Assembly: GCA_013397455.1 (NCBI GenBank)
Contig: VYZB01000722.1
Location: 1 to 64,000 of the forward strand
DNA: 64,000 bases
DNA from: Crotophaga sulcirostris
Lineage: Eukaryota > Chordata > Aves > Cuculiformes > Crotophagidae
Direction of reading: 5' to 3'
In this document: piece after piece, positions 11,500 through 23,741 of the stretch
Position numbering within the stretch: the stretch's first letter is position 1
How the letters are laid out: each line of letters opens with the position of its first letter
Notes under the pieces: generated by a model
Seen by the model: the letters and a program-made list of their open reading frames with translations, nothing else
What the model was told of the DNA's origin: nothing
The model's database searches: none
Translations under genes and position numbers: made by a program

Positions 11500-14400
11500 C
11501 TGCAAATAGATAGGAGAGGGGGAAGGGAAATGAATTTATATAGCTACGGGAAAGCAGAGAGCAGCCCAGGCAAGGGCTGGAACCCTCCAGGTACAGCATC
11601 CAGGCAACTCTGTTCTCTGGCCTTCAGCAAATTCAACAGTCAGGAAATTTGGAACTACCTGCAGAAACTGAAAGAGACAATTGCAAGAAGTGCAGGGAAA
11701 AGGATATTGTTAAAAAGATGAAACACTGAACTACAGCATCTTTATACATACATCTGCCTAAAATGAAACTACTGTTCTGAAGACCTTAATTCTTCAATCA
11801 ACAATTTGATGTTCCTTACAAAAAGCATAATTTTCTTGACAGGCAAATAGGAAATCTATTCCCCTAGTAATTTCCCCACAGCTTACACACTTCCTTCCCT
11901 TGGGACACAGCGCAATGGAGAAAGGTGCTGGAAGGATACAACCCCACTGACCTGAAGCAGAAGAGCACTGGATGTCACAGGGCTATCTCTACACAAGAGG
12001 ATTTTTCAGCATTTTTTCAGGATCACAAGATTCTAGTAAACAACAGACTGTGGGACCCACACAATGCTCACCCCTGACAGCATGGGCTGGGCTTGCGTGC
12101 AAGAGATGAACAGTTTCTTGCACCCTTGAACACGTTTTTTTTCCTAATAACAGAAAGCATTAGGGCAAACACTGCAAACACCTTTGAGTGAAGAGCATGG
12201 TTATCAACACCACTATCTCCTAAAGCTTTAGAACTCTATGCAGCTGCAGTTTCTGCAATTACAATTGGTCTCTATTTTGCAGACTGACAAAAACTTCAGA
12301 AATTACCCTTTTTTAAAAAAAAATAGAAAAAAAATGATCCTTTTACTTGCACTGAGAACAGTCTCTATTCCAAACAAACACTCTTTGAAATTAATGGTCC
12401 ACTTTCAGCTGTATTGGACACAGGCAGAGAGAGAAAGGAAGCCTGCAGGGTACTCTGTGCATGCAGTTTCATGATGCTACTGGAATAAATTAACAGCTTG
12501 CCATTGCTAAAAGGAAGAGGAATTTTTCTGCTCTTCCCTCCACTGCTCCTCCCTCCCTTTGACCATGGCTTCCTCCTGCTTTCTAACAGTTTCAGTAGGA
12601 TGAGATGACAAGCTCTCCATTTTCTTTTTTTGTTTCAAGATCCCACATAAGCTGTATCAGATCAGAGTCGTAACCGCAGTGCGGTGCTGCAGGATACTGC
12701 ATCTTCTTCAGGCAGTGTGACGTGAGCTGCCAACAACGTGATGGAGTCTGCGACCTTCACCAAGACCACAACCCCTCCTCCCTGCCCACGTCAGCCTACC
12801 CACCTCTGTGCTTGTAAACAGGCACAGTGGTGCCTGAGAACTTTACAGACTGCATCAGCAGGACTAAACTGAGAAGTTCGTAAGCCAAATCTTTACCTAC
12901 TGAACAGGAGTTCAAGACCTTCAGAGCCCCACAGTGATATCTCTCACGCTCTTCTGCGAATGACTGCAAGCCTGGACAAACTTGCTGGCTACCAGTGCCC
13001 TGCCCAGCTCAACCATAGGTTGCACCGTTTGGGACTGGGCATTTATGACCACTGCAGTGAACACAGGCATGGTAGATAACAGACTTGTTTGATCTTACGC
13101 CTAGGCTAAGGTTCTTAACTGGCAGAAGCAACCACACAAGAAACACATCACCCCTCTCTCTTGTTGCCTCCAGAGCTCCTGCATCCACCCATGAGTAGAC
13201 AGAAGAGTGGCACACACAGCCCCTTGCAGCCACTCCTGGCTGTCCTGTTCATCAGATTACAAGGGAAGATCCAATTTAATAACAAAGAAGAAAAAAGTCA
13301 CTTTTTCCCTCCCTTCTGGCCAGAGTACTTACCTTCCATTTTAGTGAGCCAGTTCACCCTTGTGATAGGGTGAACATCAGAATTGGCTTAAGGCAAATGA
13401 AAGGAGAGGGCAGTCAAGAGCCAGAAGGGATAAGGAACGGGATGTGAGACCTTTCCTTGACTTTGTCGTCACCGTGCCACAAAACCTACAGTCTCACTCA
13501 TCCATTGAGGCTCTTCTGGCAACTGGGCATAAGATACACCAACAATATGGCACAACACCGGAGCTTTTCCTCAGTCCAGTGCTAGAAAATGTGCCAAAAC
13601 CAGAACACACTAACAAACTTATCCACACACACGTCCTGGTGGGAGATGAAGTTTTCATCGGCACACTTTTGCAATGATCACATTCACAAGTGTCAAAAGC
13701 CCTGTAAGCAATGCAGTCATCCCAGCCCCGTGCCAAGGTAATCTTCATACTGTGCCATCACGTATTTTATTATTTATACATCACATTTTAAAGAACAGCT
13801 ACTGTGCTTAAGGAGCTTCTTGAAATGAAAAAAAGAAGACCTAAGCACACCATATTTCATATTGCTCCTTCAAAGGAAACTAACTTTAAAAGCTTCAAAA
13901 ATCAAAAGAAAAATTAACATCAGGAATAACGCATTTTTTTAACTCTTCCAGCTTTTTTGGCCTCCTTTGAAACCAGCAACTTCACAGCTTGTGTGCTGTA
14001 GGACTGTAATTCTTCAGCTTATGTTTAACTCAAGCTACACCTCTGAACTTAGATTTTCATTTCTAATGCATCCTTCAACAACTATTCAATACTAAAAATA
14101 TCCTAGACACTTTGTTATACTGTTTAAAAAGTCTGTCTAAAGACACACAGTCATACTCAAGTAAACGTTCCCCTCTGGCTAGCTCTGGGGATGGGAATTA
14201 GGTGTATTCTTAGTTCTATGACTTCACTGATAGTTCAACATTTGCTTAAGTATATGTTTAAATATTATCTTGAATAAGCAAACTTCCTCTGAGACAAAGC
14301 CATACGCATATACAGAATGCTTATTTTGGAATTAACAAAAAATGATCATTCATTTCTGCAGGCCTGCAGAGCCAACACAGAGCTTTGGTTCTCCCACGCG

Positions 14401-15608
14401 TACAAGCCAAAAGGTTGTTAGTTCAGTGCTAAATTCAACACCAAATTTCCTGTCACACTTCTCCAGCTTCACTTACTGAAAAATTCTTCCATCGGGTACA
14501 GGTACTCCTACCATCAAGCAACCAATATTAATCTTTGCGCATCTACTCTAATGCTGCTTGAACCTTACTCTGAAGATGCTCCACATTTTCTCTGGCCTAA
14601 AAAAGCCAGGGGTTGTGAACAAAAGGGAAGAAGCTGGCCCTTACTCAGCTCCACTCCTGAAGAAAAATATTAAGGTGCTCAGGTTTAGAAAACTCTGAAA
14701 ACACACACATATTTTCAAAACTTTAATCATATGCGCTTAGTGGAGAGGGTTAAGATCTCTTTTGTTTCTTCCCAGAGTAAAACTTCAGCAGTGAATGGTG
14801 CCATTCAAACAAGGTCCTACGTTTTCAGCAGTCCCCAGTCCTACACATTCAACTTGAAGCCCCAAATGGTGAAACCACTCAATTCCAGTGTCATTTCTAA
14901 AGAACAGATTAACTTCTCCTCAAAGTCTCCCTCACCAACCTGAATGACACACCGACACTCCATTCTGCTGCCCTTCAAAGTGGTTGAGTGCATTCAGAGT
15001 TGCACCAAGGTGTCTGAGAGAACAGCTAAGCCTGAGTGTGATTTGGAGAGAGCACACAGGTAGACAAAGCAGGTGTGGAGTGAAACAGCTGCGTGACTCT
15101 GATGAGCAATCACGCTGGTGCACGGACAGAACCAACCAAGTCTCACACACTGATTCATACGTGTTTGGACAAAACATAATACTAGTTCTCATCTTAATCA
15201 TCCCATGGTACAAACCACCAACATTCCAAAGAAGCTTGGAGAACCTACCTTTGGTCTGCCGGGTGTCACACCAGAAAGAGAAGGCCTCTCACTGCTGAAC
15301 AGTGCCTGGAAACAGGCTGGGCTCACAAGTCCAAGCAGACCTGTCAGAAAGAGTGCCTTGCACTGAATTAGCAATAGCACTTCCTCAGCTTTTCACTGGA
15401 GATTTGCCATTAAAGTACAGATTAGATTTACCCTGCTCAGTACAGATGACCTGCCAAGTCCTCAGCCTAAGTAGGTAAGGAAAAGTTGCCACTGCTGTGG
15501 TTCCTTTTGTCAGATACTGGACATCACTACCAGCCAAGCATAGCTTCCACTCAAGAGGTTCAATGCCAATCATGCGTTTATTATCTTCCAGCAGAACACT
15601 CAACAGTA
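11500..15608. other. Intronic stretch, nothing recognised
   Basis: Directly right of the exon is the acceptor's pyrimidine tract (purine-rich on the plus strand, about 11504-11530). Beyond it I see no repeat, exon or RNA gene. The region 14236-14285 has a weak likeness to an old palindromic amniote repeat (TTGCTTAAGTATATG), too faint to call. Confidence 0.45.
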
Positions 15609-15867
15609 AGAATGGACTCAAGCTTCTTCAGGGAAAGTTTAGGATTGACATTAGGAAAAAGTTCTTCCCTGAAAGGGTGATCGGCCATTGGAATGCGCTG
15701 CCCAGGGAGGTGGTGGAGTCACCAACCCTGGAGGTGTTTAAGAGGAGATTGGATGAGGCACTCAGTGCCACGGTTTAGATGATGGGTTGGTGTTGGTGTT
15801 GGGTTATAGGTTGGACTCAATGATCTCAGAGGTCCCCACCAACCTTGTGATACTGTGATACTGTGAG
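15609..15867 (+). mobile_element. CR1 LINE 3' end, copy 1
   Basis: It holds the last part of CR1 ORF2 (reading [20 protein letters not shown] and on to the stop at 15776-15778) followed by the short 3' UTR and two octamer units of GATACTGT. The 5' end is truncated at the same place as copies 5, 6 and 8. The central 3' UTR has diverged (GGTCCCCACCAACC instead of GGTCCTTTCCAACC), so it is not among the youngest. Confidence 0.92.
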
Positions 15868-18800
15868 TGTTGCTACCCGATATATTAATGTTATAATATT
15901 AAAATACATAGTATTTTAAAATACATTGCATTTTATACAATACCCAGTATTTTCAGAGCAGCTTTTATTTCCACCATCAGCTAATGGAACAAAGTATTTT
16001 CCTTACCAGAGGTACTTTCATTACCACTAAGGCACTAAGTCACAAAAAACATTACACCTCTCCACACACAACTGCGTCCTGACACGCGCAACAGGGAAGG
16101 AGGTTGTGTTATTGCTTTCTGTTTCTCCCTTGTGATGACTGAAGAGTGCAGGGTTTCTTCAGCTGGTGACTGTGTGTGAATGGAAAACACCCTCCACTGC
16201 TGAAGGAAGAGGGAAAAAAAAGATGAAAACATCAGCTAGACATCTCAGTAACACTGGAAACTTGCCCCACACAGTCTCCCAGAGAGTTCAATGATCTACT
16301 GCCTTTAAACTTTCAGCTTATTCAGTTGCAACTGGTTAAGCAAGTGATTTAACAAGTGAAAATTTACAGTCCTCAGCTTTCCAATTTCAACAGAAATACA
16401 ATCACTATAGAAATTCACTCAGATTCAAATTTCAAAAACATTTCTGGGAAAAAGTCTGCTACTTAAAATACCACACAATTGACCGACCACATAATTTCCC
16501 AATCTTATGAGGATTTTTACTTCAGCATAGCAACTTTAGATTATAAAATAGCCCCTTCCAACCATTAAAAGTGTTACAACAGCAAGAAGAATCCTTTTCC
16601 TTACAGTTAGAAAACCTGGATATACAAACAAGGAGACTGTGGGAACACTTATTCAAGTTCCTAATTTCAGACACCTTAACAAAAAATACCCAGTCTTCTG
16701 ATCACTTTCTCAATTTTTATACGTGCCGATTCCTGGAAACAAACGGAAACAAGAAATAGTCAAGGAAAGCAGCGTTCATATTCTAGACAGGCCATTGCTA
16801 CTTCTAAGATCAACCCAGAAGTCAACACCACTTTTTGTATTCTCTTTAAATCTTTACATGCTTTTATGAAAACAGAATTTCCTTCCACTGACATGACTTC
16901 AGCAGATGCCAGTTTTCTGGAAGCATATTAGGAAAGTAAAAATGCTTATTTAAGGTGCCTGAACTCCAAGCACCCCCACTTGTTGGGAACAGCACAATTC
17001 CTGTACAGGTGGAAAGCCCCCGCGTGTCCTGGGAGAGAGCTGGCCTCAGAACTGAACTATGACTGCTTTATACAGAAGAAAAAGCAAACTAGTTTTTATT
17101 TAGTTACTTATATGGTACAATTTTTCAAGTAGTCTCCTGCCCTTCCTAGGACCGCACTGAAACTACTAAATCTGACTTTGTCATCCTTGTAAATCCACTT
17201 GAGTAAATAAGTCATTTTCTGTAAACTTAAGGTCTCAGCCTCCTTGTTAGTTTATTGCAAAATTAAAGGGACCTCAGCGCAGAACTATCAATCAATAACC
17301 AGCAAAGGTATAAAGTCTTCTGGAATGTACCAAGAGGCAAAAAACCCCTACGCTGTCATGAAATGGTTATTTGTTTAAAAAATAGCAGAATTCCCCAACA
17401 CTATTTAGGAAAACTCTTATTAAAAGCTTCCTATTGAGCAAAGAGAGCAAGCACAAGGACACTTGCAATAATCCCAGATTACTCTACCCTTATTAGTCCA
17501 TGTATTTTGTGGTTTTCACTGTACTCAAGCAATGTCACTGGAGAGCACCAAGTCCCAGTGACAGGGCTGGGATGCTGACTCAGCATGCTGGAGGAAAAGG
17601 AAAAGTAATTTTACTGATGCCCAGTGATTCTTCATGCCAGGCACTGAGAATGCATCCCTGTCCTTCCCTGAAGCGCAGAGCTTTTCGTGAAGCATTGGAT
17701 CAGCCAGTGATAGGTCAAAACAATTGTGATGATTGTCACAGCACCAGCAAAAGGAAAGCTTAGGAAGCAGATGGGACAGGCAGAGATCCTGGAAACAGAA
17801 AAAGGGAACAGTGAGAAAATTGGGAAGAAGCAGCATGCATCAAACAGCTGTGAGAACTACAGCCTTCTCCTTGGGAACCAGTACAGCTCCTCAAGGCTGG
17901 CATTGAAGGAAAAACTCTGAATTATCACAGTCTACCATAGTAACAGGTTATTTGTGATCTTCATCTAAGCTATGCTCTGAATTAGGTTTCCTTCAACTCC
18001 TGTTTCTTCAGGGAGAGTTTTTGCAGCATCAGTAGCCATCTGCCATAAAAGCTGTTGAAAGCTGTCAAAAGACCTCAGCAGGACTTGCACCAAATATTGA
18101 CAAAGAACAAAACTTGATTAAAATTGAGTCTTTTCAGTGAAATCAGGGAGTTACAGGCAGAAAACAGCAAAGTCTGAACTGCAGTACTGAATGCTCCTAA
18201 ACAACTTTAGAGTTCTAAAGAGAGAATTCCAGGTGCCCACAGCTACTGAGCACTCACAGCTGGCTCTGCAGCAATGCTCTGCAGGGCTCACCTGCAGGAC
18301 AGGGGGCTGATCACCAGAAAAGCCTCTGCACACTCCAGACAGTTCTGGGCTCCAGGACCAAACCAAGCATATTTATATCACAAGTATTATTATAACAGGA
18401 GATTAAATAAATACACGCATCTTCATTCTTAGAAAATGTAAACTACTTTGACTCATTCAAATCAAATGCAGAAGAGAAAACCCAACAGTTTATTATCTCT
18501 GATCCAAGTAAATCACCACATCCACCCAATACTGGTTGCAGTTGGTTTCCAGTCCTCTCAGGCTGAGTAGCCACCAGCTCCAGCAGCTCAGGTTTCTGTG
18601 AGGAGGAATGAAAATTATGTCAAGTACTCTACAGAGCCCAGCCACTGCAAGCAAAAAGCCTTAAAATAAATTAAATTCCCATGTTCAAAGTCAAACACCA
18701 CTTCTGGTGTTTAAGCCTAACTAACAAAGATACTCAAAAGTTATTTTACATGTACTAAAATGGTTGTAGCTAACAAAGCAAGCATGCAGCTCCTTAGGCA

Positions 18801-19819
18801 GCAGGCAGAAGCAACAAGACACGTGCCCACATTTATCTACTGTTGCTAATCCAAATCAGCCGAAAGGAAAAATACCTGCTACAATCATCTTGTTCGTACC
18901 TGACAGAGGCACAGGCTGTAACAGGGATGCTCATTTTCAGAGGGAAGTGGATGAATGTTTTCAGAAGCAAAGGCATAGCACCTACCCTGACTTAAAGGCA
19001 AAGAAGAGGCCTCTTTGCCAAGCACTGCTAGAATTCACATTCTCAACCAAAATCACCAGAATTTGGCACAGTTCCCTGAATAACAGATATATACACACAC
19101 AAACCACTGGAAAACTATTAAGAATCACTTCCCGATCCTATGAGCAATCCAGCAACAAGTGCTGGCCTTGCTTCAGAGGAATGTCATCTCTACCTCTTTT
19201 CCCCGTACCTGTTCTTACCACATCCAGTGAAAAAGGGGGCAATTGAACCCCAGCATAGATACAAGAAAGCAATGATTCTCTGGAAGGCTCACAAAGATCA
19301 TTTAAAAGACTAGAGACCTGTTGCTCAGGACACAGTGCTGCTCACTGCAACCTTGTTAGAGCTCCTAGAACAGGACTTCCAACTCCTGCTTTTCCATGGT
19401 ATCTCTCTCTATTTGAGCTTCTCCCTCAGTGAGGCAGCTCATAGCAGCAGAGGCCATTTTACAGCCCCTTGATTTCACTGGGTATAAACAGGAGTTGGAA
19501 TAAATCAAGGAATCTTTCAGAGACTGGCCGCTGCATTTACATCAAATTTACTCTGTTTTGCATAGGAGAAGTACAAAGTTAGGCAATTCTGTTTCATAAG
19601 CCTTCTGGAGAAGTAAAGCACCTATTCACATCTCTGCCAACTGCTTAGAAATAATCACAATGAATTAATAAAACTACCATCAGAAGAAAAAAAAAAAGAA
19701 AGAAACAAAACAAAACAAAAGCATGCTGTTCTCAGGCAGCTACATGTCTTCAAGTTGAAATAGCTACCACCCAGCAGCAGCCCCAGGTCCCAAGCCTCTC
19801 CAGCTCTGTGAACGAGGAA
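15868..19819. other. Intronic stretch, mostly featureless
   Basis: Right after CR1 copy 1 there is AT-rich sequence with short inverted repeats (AAAATAC...GTATTTT around 15898-15915). An A-rich run with AAAAC units lies at 19686-19720. No other feature is supported. Confidence 0.5.
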
Positions 19820-19930
19820 CACAGCCAACTCAAACATGACCTTCAAAATCCACGTGGCTGTTGCTGCTCCCTGCGCTGCTCGGCAGGAAAGGTCTGTGTG
19901 CCTGGAAGGCCCTCATGTCCAGCAGGACAC

Positions 19931-20150
19931 CCCCCTAGAGGGGCTGCCCCCCGTCAGTAGACCCTGCCCGGCACCCAGAGTTCCACGTTCGTTTCCAGCC
20001 AACCTTCTCTCTCCTACACGCTGCCCCCCAGCCCCTGCACCCCCCTAGAGGGGCTGCCCCCCGTCAGTAGACCCTGCCCGGCACCCAGAGTTCCACGTTC
20101 GTTTCCAGCCAACCTTCTCTCTCCTACACGCTGCCCCCCAGCCCCTGCAC
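19931..20150. repeat. Perfect tandem duplication, 2 x 110 bp
   Basis: 19931-20040 and 20041-20150 are identical base for base as I read them. Each unit begins CCCCCTAGAGGGG (a short CCCCT/AGGGG inverted repeat) and ends CAGCCCCTGCAC. Identity implies either a very recent duplication or an assembly artefact. Confidence 0.95.
20024..20062 (-). other. G-quadruplex motif at the duplication junction
   Basis: The plus strand has C runs at 20024-20029, 20032-20035, 20040-20045 and 20057-20062, so the minus strand (the sense strand of RAD51B) carries four G runs with loops of 2, 4 and 11 nt. The third run is created by the junction of the two repeat units. Confidence 0.6.
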
Positions 20151-20240
20151 CACGACAGCTTTCTGAGTCAGGCATACTCCGTGCGCAGGCAGCAATGGAC
20201 CAGGCTGGTTGGACACCAGTGGCGCCAGCGCGGGGCACCT

Positions 20241-21045
20241 CAGTATCACACAGTGTCACAGTATCACAGTATTACAAGGTTGGAAAGGACCTCTGAGATC
20301 ATCGAGTCCAACCTAGAACCCAACACCAACACCAATCCATCATCTAAACCATGGCACTGAGTGCCTCATCCAATCTCCTCTTAAACACCTCCAGGGACGG
20401 CGACTCCACCACCTCCCTGGGCAGCGCATTCCAACGGCCTTTCAGGGAAGAACTTTTTCCTAATATCAAGCCTAAACTTTTCCTGACGAAGCTTGAGTCC
20501 ATGTCCTCCTATTCTGTCACTGGTCACCTGAGAGAAGAGGCCAAACCCTGCCTGACTACAACTTCCTTTTAGGCAGTTGTAGAGAGCAATAAGGTCTCTC
20601 CTGAGCCTCCTCTTCTCCAGGCTAAACAACCCCAGCTCCCTCAGTCGCTCCTCACAGGGCTTGTGCTCCAAACACTTCACCATCTTCATTGTTCTCCTCT
20701 GGACACACTTCAGTGTCTTGACATCCTTCTCAAACTGAGGGGCCCAGAACTGCACACAGGACTCAAGGTGAGGCCTGACCAGTGCTGAGTACAGGGGGAC
20801 GATAACTTCTCTGGTCCTGCTGGCCACACTATTCCTGATGCAGGTCAGGATACCATTGGCCTTCTTGGCCACTTGTGCACACTGCTGGCTCATGTTGAGC
20901 TTCCCATCTACCAGCATCCCCAAGTCCCTTTCTGCCTGACTACTCTCCAGCCACTCTGTCCCCAGACTAGAGCTTTGCATGGGGTTATTGTGTCTGAAGT
21001 GTAGCACCCGGCATTTGGATTTATTAAACCTCGCAGGGAACCACA
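20241..21045 (-). mobile_element. CR1 LINE 3' end, copy 2 (longest, about 800 bp)
   Basis: On the minus strand it contains the C-terminal third of ORF2 downstream of the polymerase core, the 3' UTR and a worn octamer tail (20241-20275). It is the most complete copy in the window and lies in sense orientation to RAD51B. The 5' end, near GGGTTCCCTGCG, is truncated. Confidence 0.93.
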
Positions 21046-21046
21046 C
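20381..21046 (-). pseudogene. CR1 ORF2 C-terminal fragment in copy 2
   Basis: A 221-codon open frame reads from [11 protein letters not shown] through [16 protein letters not shown] and [19 protein letters not shown] to RKKFFPER. This is the region after the reverse transcriptase palm in CR1 ORF2. After FFPER an 8-nt deletion relative to the other copies (loss of GGTGATCG) shifts the frame, so the usual ending [14 protein letters not shown] is lost. The start Met is not the family's start. Confidence 0.88.
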
Positions 21047-21682
21047 GCTGCCTTCACAGCCAAGACCTGCTGCACGCTCAAAGCAGGAAAATCAGAGCTT
21101 CAAAGGGAATTATCTAATAAAAGTCAAACCATATTGTGAAAGAATAAATAAATAAAATAAAATTATGAATCACGGTTTGTGCTTAGACTGCACGCTGGTC
21201 TCAGCAACAAGGCCTTTGCTTGGTTTAATTTGTTTGTTTTTGAAGAAAGAAACTGGGTTGTCTGGAACATCAACAAAGTAGTTCAGAACAGTTCTCCTCT
21301 GGAGTGCTGCACGCCAAGAGAAGTGCCAAGTACGCCTCCTGCTCTTTCACAAGATTGCACGGAAGTCAAAATTTTTGCTTACTTTTTCTCAATGAAAGAC
21401 CTAGTTTAGTTTATTGGCACTCGTGAGCTTTCATCAGCAGATCAGAAAGCAGACTGAAGGCTCCTTCCTTTCACTCGCTGAGTTCAGACCTTCTGCCATG
21501 CACCCACCCGGCTTCATCCAGCACTTCAGATTCACCCAGACCTACCCCAATTCTGTGACATTAAATCTCACTGCCTTCTGATGGAATAAAAGCATTGTTA
21601 CCTCTGTTGTGGGGACAGACGCTCAAACACTAAGTAAACTGACTAAAGGTACCACAAATCTTTACCACCACTCCTATACATT

Positions 21683-21738
21683 ACAGTATCATAGTATTAC
21701 AAGGTTGGAAAGGACCTCTGAGATCATTGAGTCCAATC
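21683..21738 (-). mobile_element. CR1 LINE 3' end, copy 3 (55-bp stub)
   Basis: Only the tail octamer and the terminal 3' UTR (AAGGTTGGAAAGGACC to GAGTCCAA) remain. It is an extreme 5' truncation in the same orientation as copy 2, some 640 bp away. Confidence 0.85.
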
Positions 21739-21775
21739 TGTAAACTTTTGACTTCAAGAACAGAGCTGGAAGGGC

Positions 21776-21800
21776 TCTAAATCTAATCTAATCTAATCTA
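21776..21800. repeat. (ATCTA)n microsatellite
   Basis: Four exact ATCTA units with a partial fifth, directly downstream of the CR1 stub region. Confidence 0.85.
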
Positions 21801-23050
21801 AAATCTATCCAACAAATCACATTTATAATTATTTTTATATTTAGAGCTGATTTTATTTAGTTTTTCTACACCTGTCTACACTTGGTTTTTTTCCTAACAA
21901 CTATTATAAATAGGAATATGAACTGAACTAATGAAAAACTCCCAACAAAGACCTATTTAGGGTCCGTGACCTATTTCAAGCTGATAATTAGTGTACCAGC
22001 ATTTTTATTTGATCTTGATGTTTTGACAAGCCCATCAGAAAGACGGTGTAGAGTAACGTACACATGCAGTTCTGGAGAGGTAGAGCATATAAGGCACAAC
22101 TCAATCTCAATGTCATTAATTCCACTAATTCCTCAGATTCCTTCCAATTAATTCCTTCAAGCCTTCAAGGCAGTGGGTCACAGGAGACTCGCTGGCTCTT
22201 GGATGCAAACTGGAACAGCTCAATGGGGTACCGTAATTTACAGCTTTCCTGAATGGTTTTTGAAACATCCCCTAGCTCCCTCTTATCCCACACTGTGACC
22301 CTTTGCCAACAGTTGTAGAGGGAGGACAGTGTTAGCTCAGGCTGCTCCTCAGTGCTGCATGGAAGCAGCAGAAAGCAGTTTTAGGATGTGTTAGAAATCC
22401 CATCAATGCTTTGCTGTTCAGTTCCCCTGCAAGTCTTGCCTTTCTTGCCTGCCCTGCAGCACTGGAGCCTTTCTGTTTACCTTTTGGACAGGCAAGGGAG
22501 CACTACGGGAACGTTTGCTCCCCCTTGTCTATTCATGTCACTTCTGCAGGCAGGGAGCTGTTAGCGCTGCCACCACACGGCATCACACAGCTGCTGATGG
22601 TTTACACCCAACGTGCCCCATCAGCACCACAGAAGCAGAGTAAATCTTTCCTAGCCTACAGTGATGTCAGAGATCACAGCACGCTTCATACAATGCTTAT
22701 TAGAGAAGTTTTCTTTTCTTGCTGTGTTATGGAAGCTGCTTGCCTTTCTCTGAGCACAGATGGGATTTTTATACTCACCTATTATCGCTACCCTTAGATA
22801 CTCAAGTAGCTTTACTTCAGTGGACAGAACACTCAGTAGCTGTTGAGTACAGGGCAGCATGGAATTTGGATATGTACCTCCATCCCCCAACTGGCCTAAC
22901 ACAATTTAACTGGTCAGCAGAGTATTAGGGTACTAACAAACATTTCACAGAAGCCTGACAATCAAATCAACACACCAATACTTTTTATAAAACAAGGAAA
23001 AGGGTATTAAGAAAGCAGGAACAAACTAGGCACTGAGAGCATTATTTGTT
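21801..23050. other. Intronic stretch, nothing recognised
   Basis: Moderately AT-rich unique-looking DNA. The plus-strand open frame at 22411-22797 (128 codons) is within chance length and shows no domain. Confidence 0.5.
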
Positions 23051-23169
23051 TTAGATGATGGGTCTATTATTTATTTTAGATGATGGGTTGGTGTTAGTGT
23101 TGGGTTATAGGTTGGACTCGATGATCTCAGAGGTCCTTTCCAACCTTCTGATACTGTGATACTGTGATG
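23051..23169 (+). mobile_element. CR1 LINE 3' end, copy 4
   Basis: It carries the 3' UTR from TTTAGATGATGGG to the tail with GATACTGTGATACTG. The 15-mer TTTTAGATGATGGGT occurs twice at its 5' edge, 26 nt apart (23051 and 23077), so the junction has a small internal duplication. Confidence 0.88.
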
Positions 23170-23481
23170 TAATGCAACTGAGGCCCATTTAGTCGACACC
23201 ACGCCTTTGGTGATTGCTCCTGGTGATTTCAAAACAAAATCTGGTTATCACCCTCTTTAGCTGCAATTGCTGTAAAAAAAGAGTATAAACTATCAAGAAA
23301 ACAAAATCCCCAGCTGCTGAAAAAAACAGCCTCTCAAGGCACTTCTCTGGAACCCAGGGCTCAGAAATGTATGAAAGAACAGGTGAAAATGAAGAGCTGT
23401 GAATTATGTGTACTACGAGTTGCACATTTATATTAACATCACATTTTAGACATTTTCATACACTGAATTGGACTGACACTG

Positions 23482-23741
23482 ACATGGACTCAAGCTTCAT
23501 CAGGGAAAGTTTAGGCTTGATACTAGGAAAAAGTTCTTCCCTGAAAGGGTGATTGGCCATTGGAATGCGCTGCCCAGGGAGGTGGTGGAGTTGCCAACCC
23601 TGGAGGTGTTTAAGAGGAGATTGGATGAGGCACTCAGTGCCAGGGTTTAGATGATGGGTTGGTGTTAGTGTTGGGTTCTAGGTTGGACTCGATGATCTCA
23701 GAGGTCCTTTCCAACCTTGTGATGCTGCGATACTGTGTGAA
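23482..23741 (+). mobile_element. CR1 LINE 3' end, copy 5
   Basis: It starts at GACATGGACTCAAGC, retains the final ORF2 codons to the stop, and ends with a worn tail (GATGCTGCGATACTG). It lies 312 bp right of copy 4 in the same orientation. Confidence 0.92.

Larger units (their letters stand above)
19820..20240. other. GC-rich segment containing a tandem duplication
   Basis: C-rich on the plus strand with scattered CpG, ending at the tail of CR1 copy 2. Apart from the 110-bp duplication I recognise no family. The short open frame over it is a by-product of base composition. Confidence 0.5.

Noticed and set aside
18485..18595. Minus-strand exon-like segment with acceptor CTCCTCACAG and frame PELLELVATQPERTG
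   Set aside because: No good donor follows, the peptide does not belong to RAD51B, and no neighbouring exon supports it.
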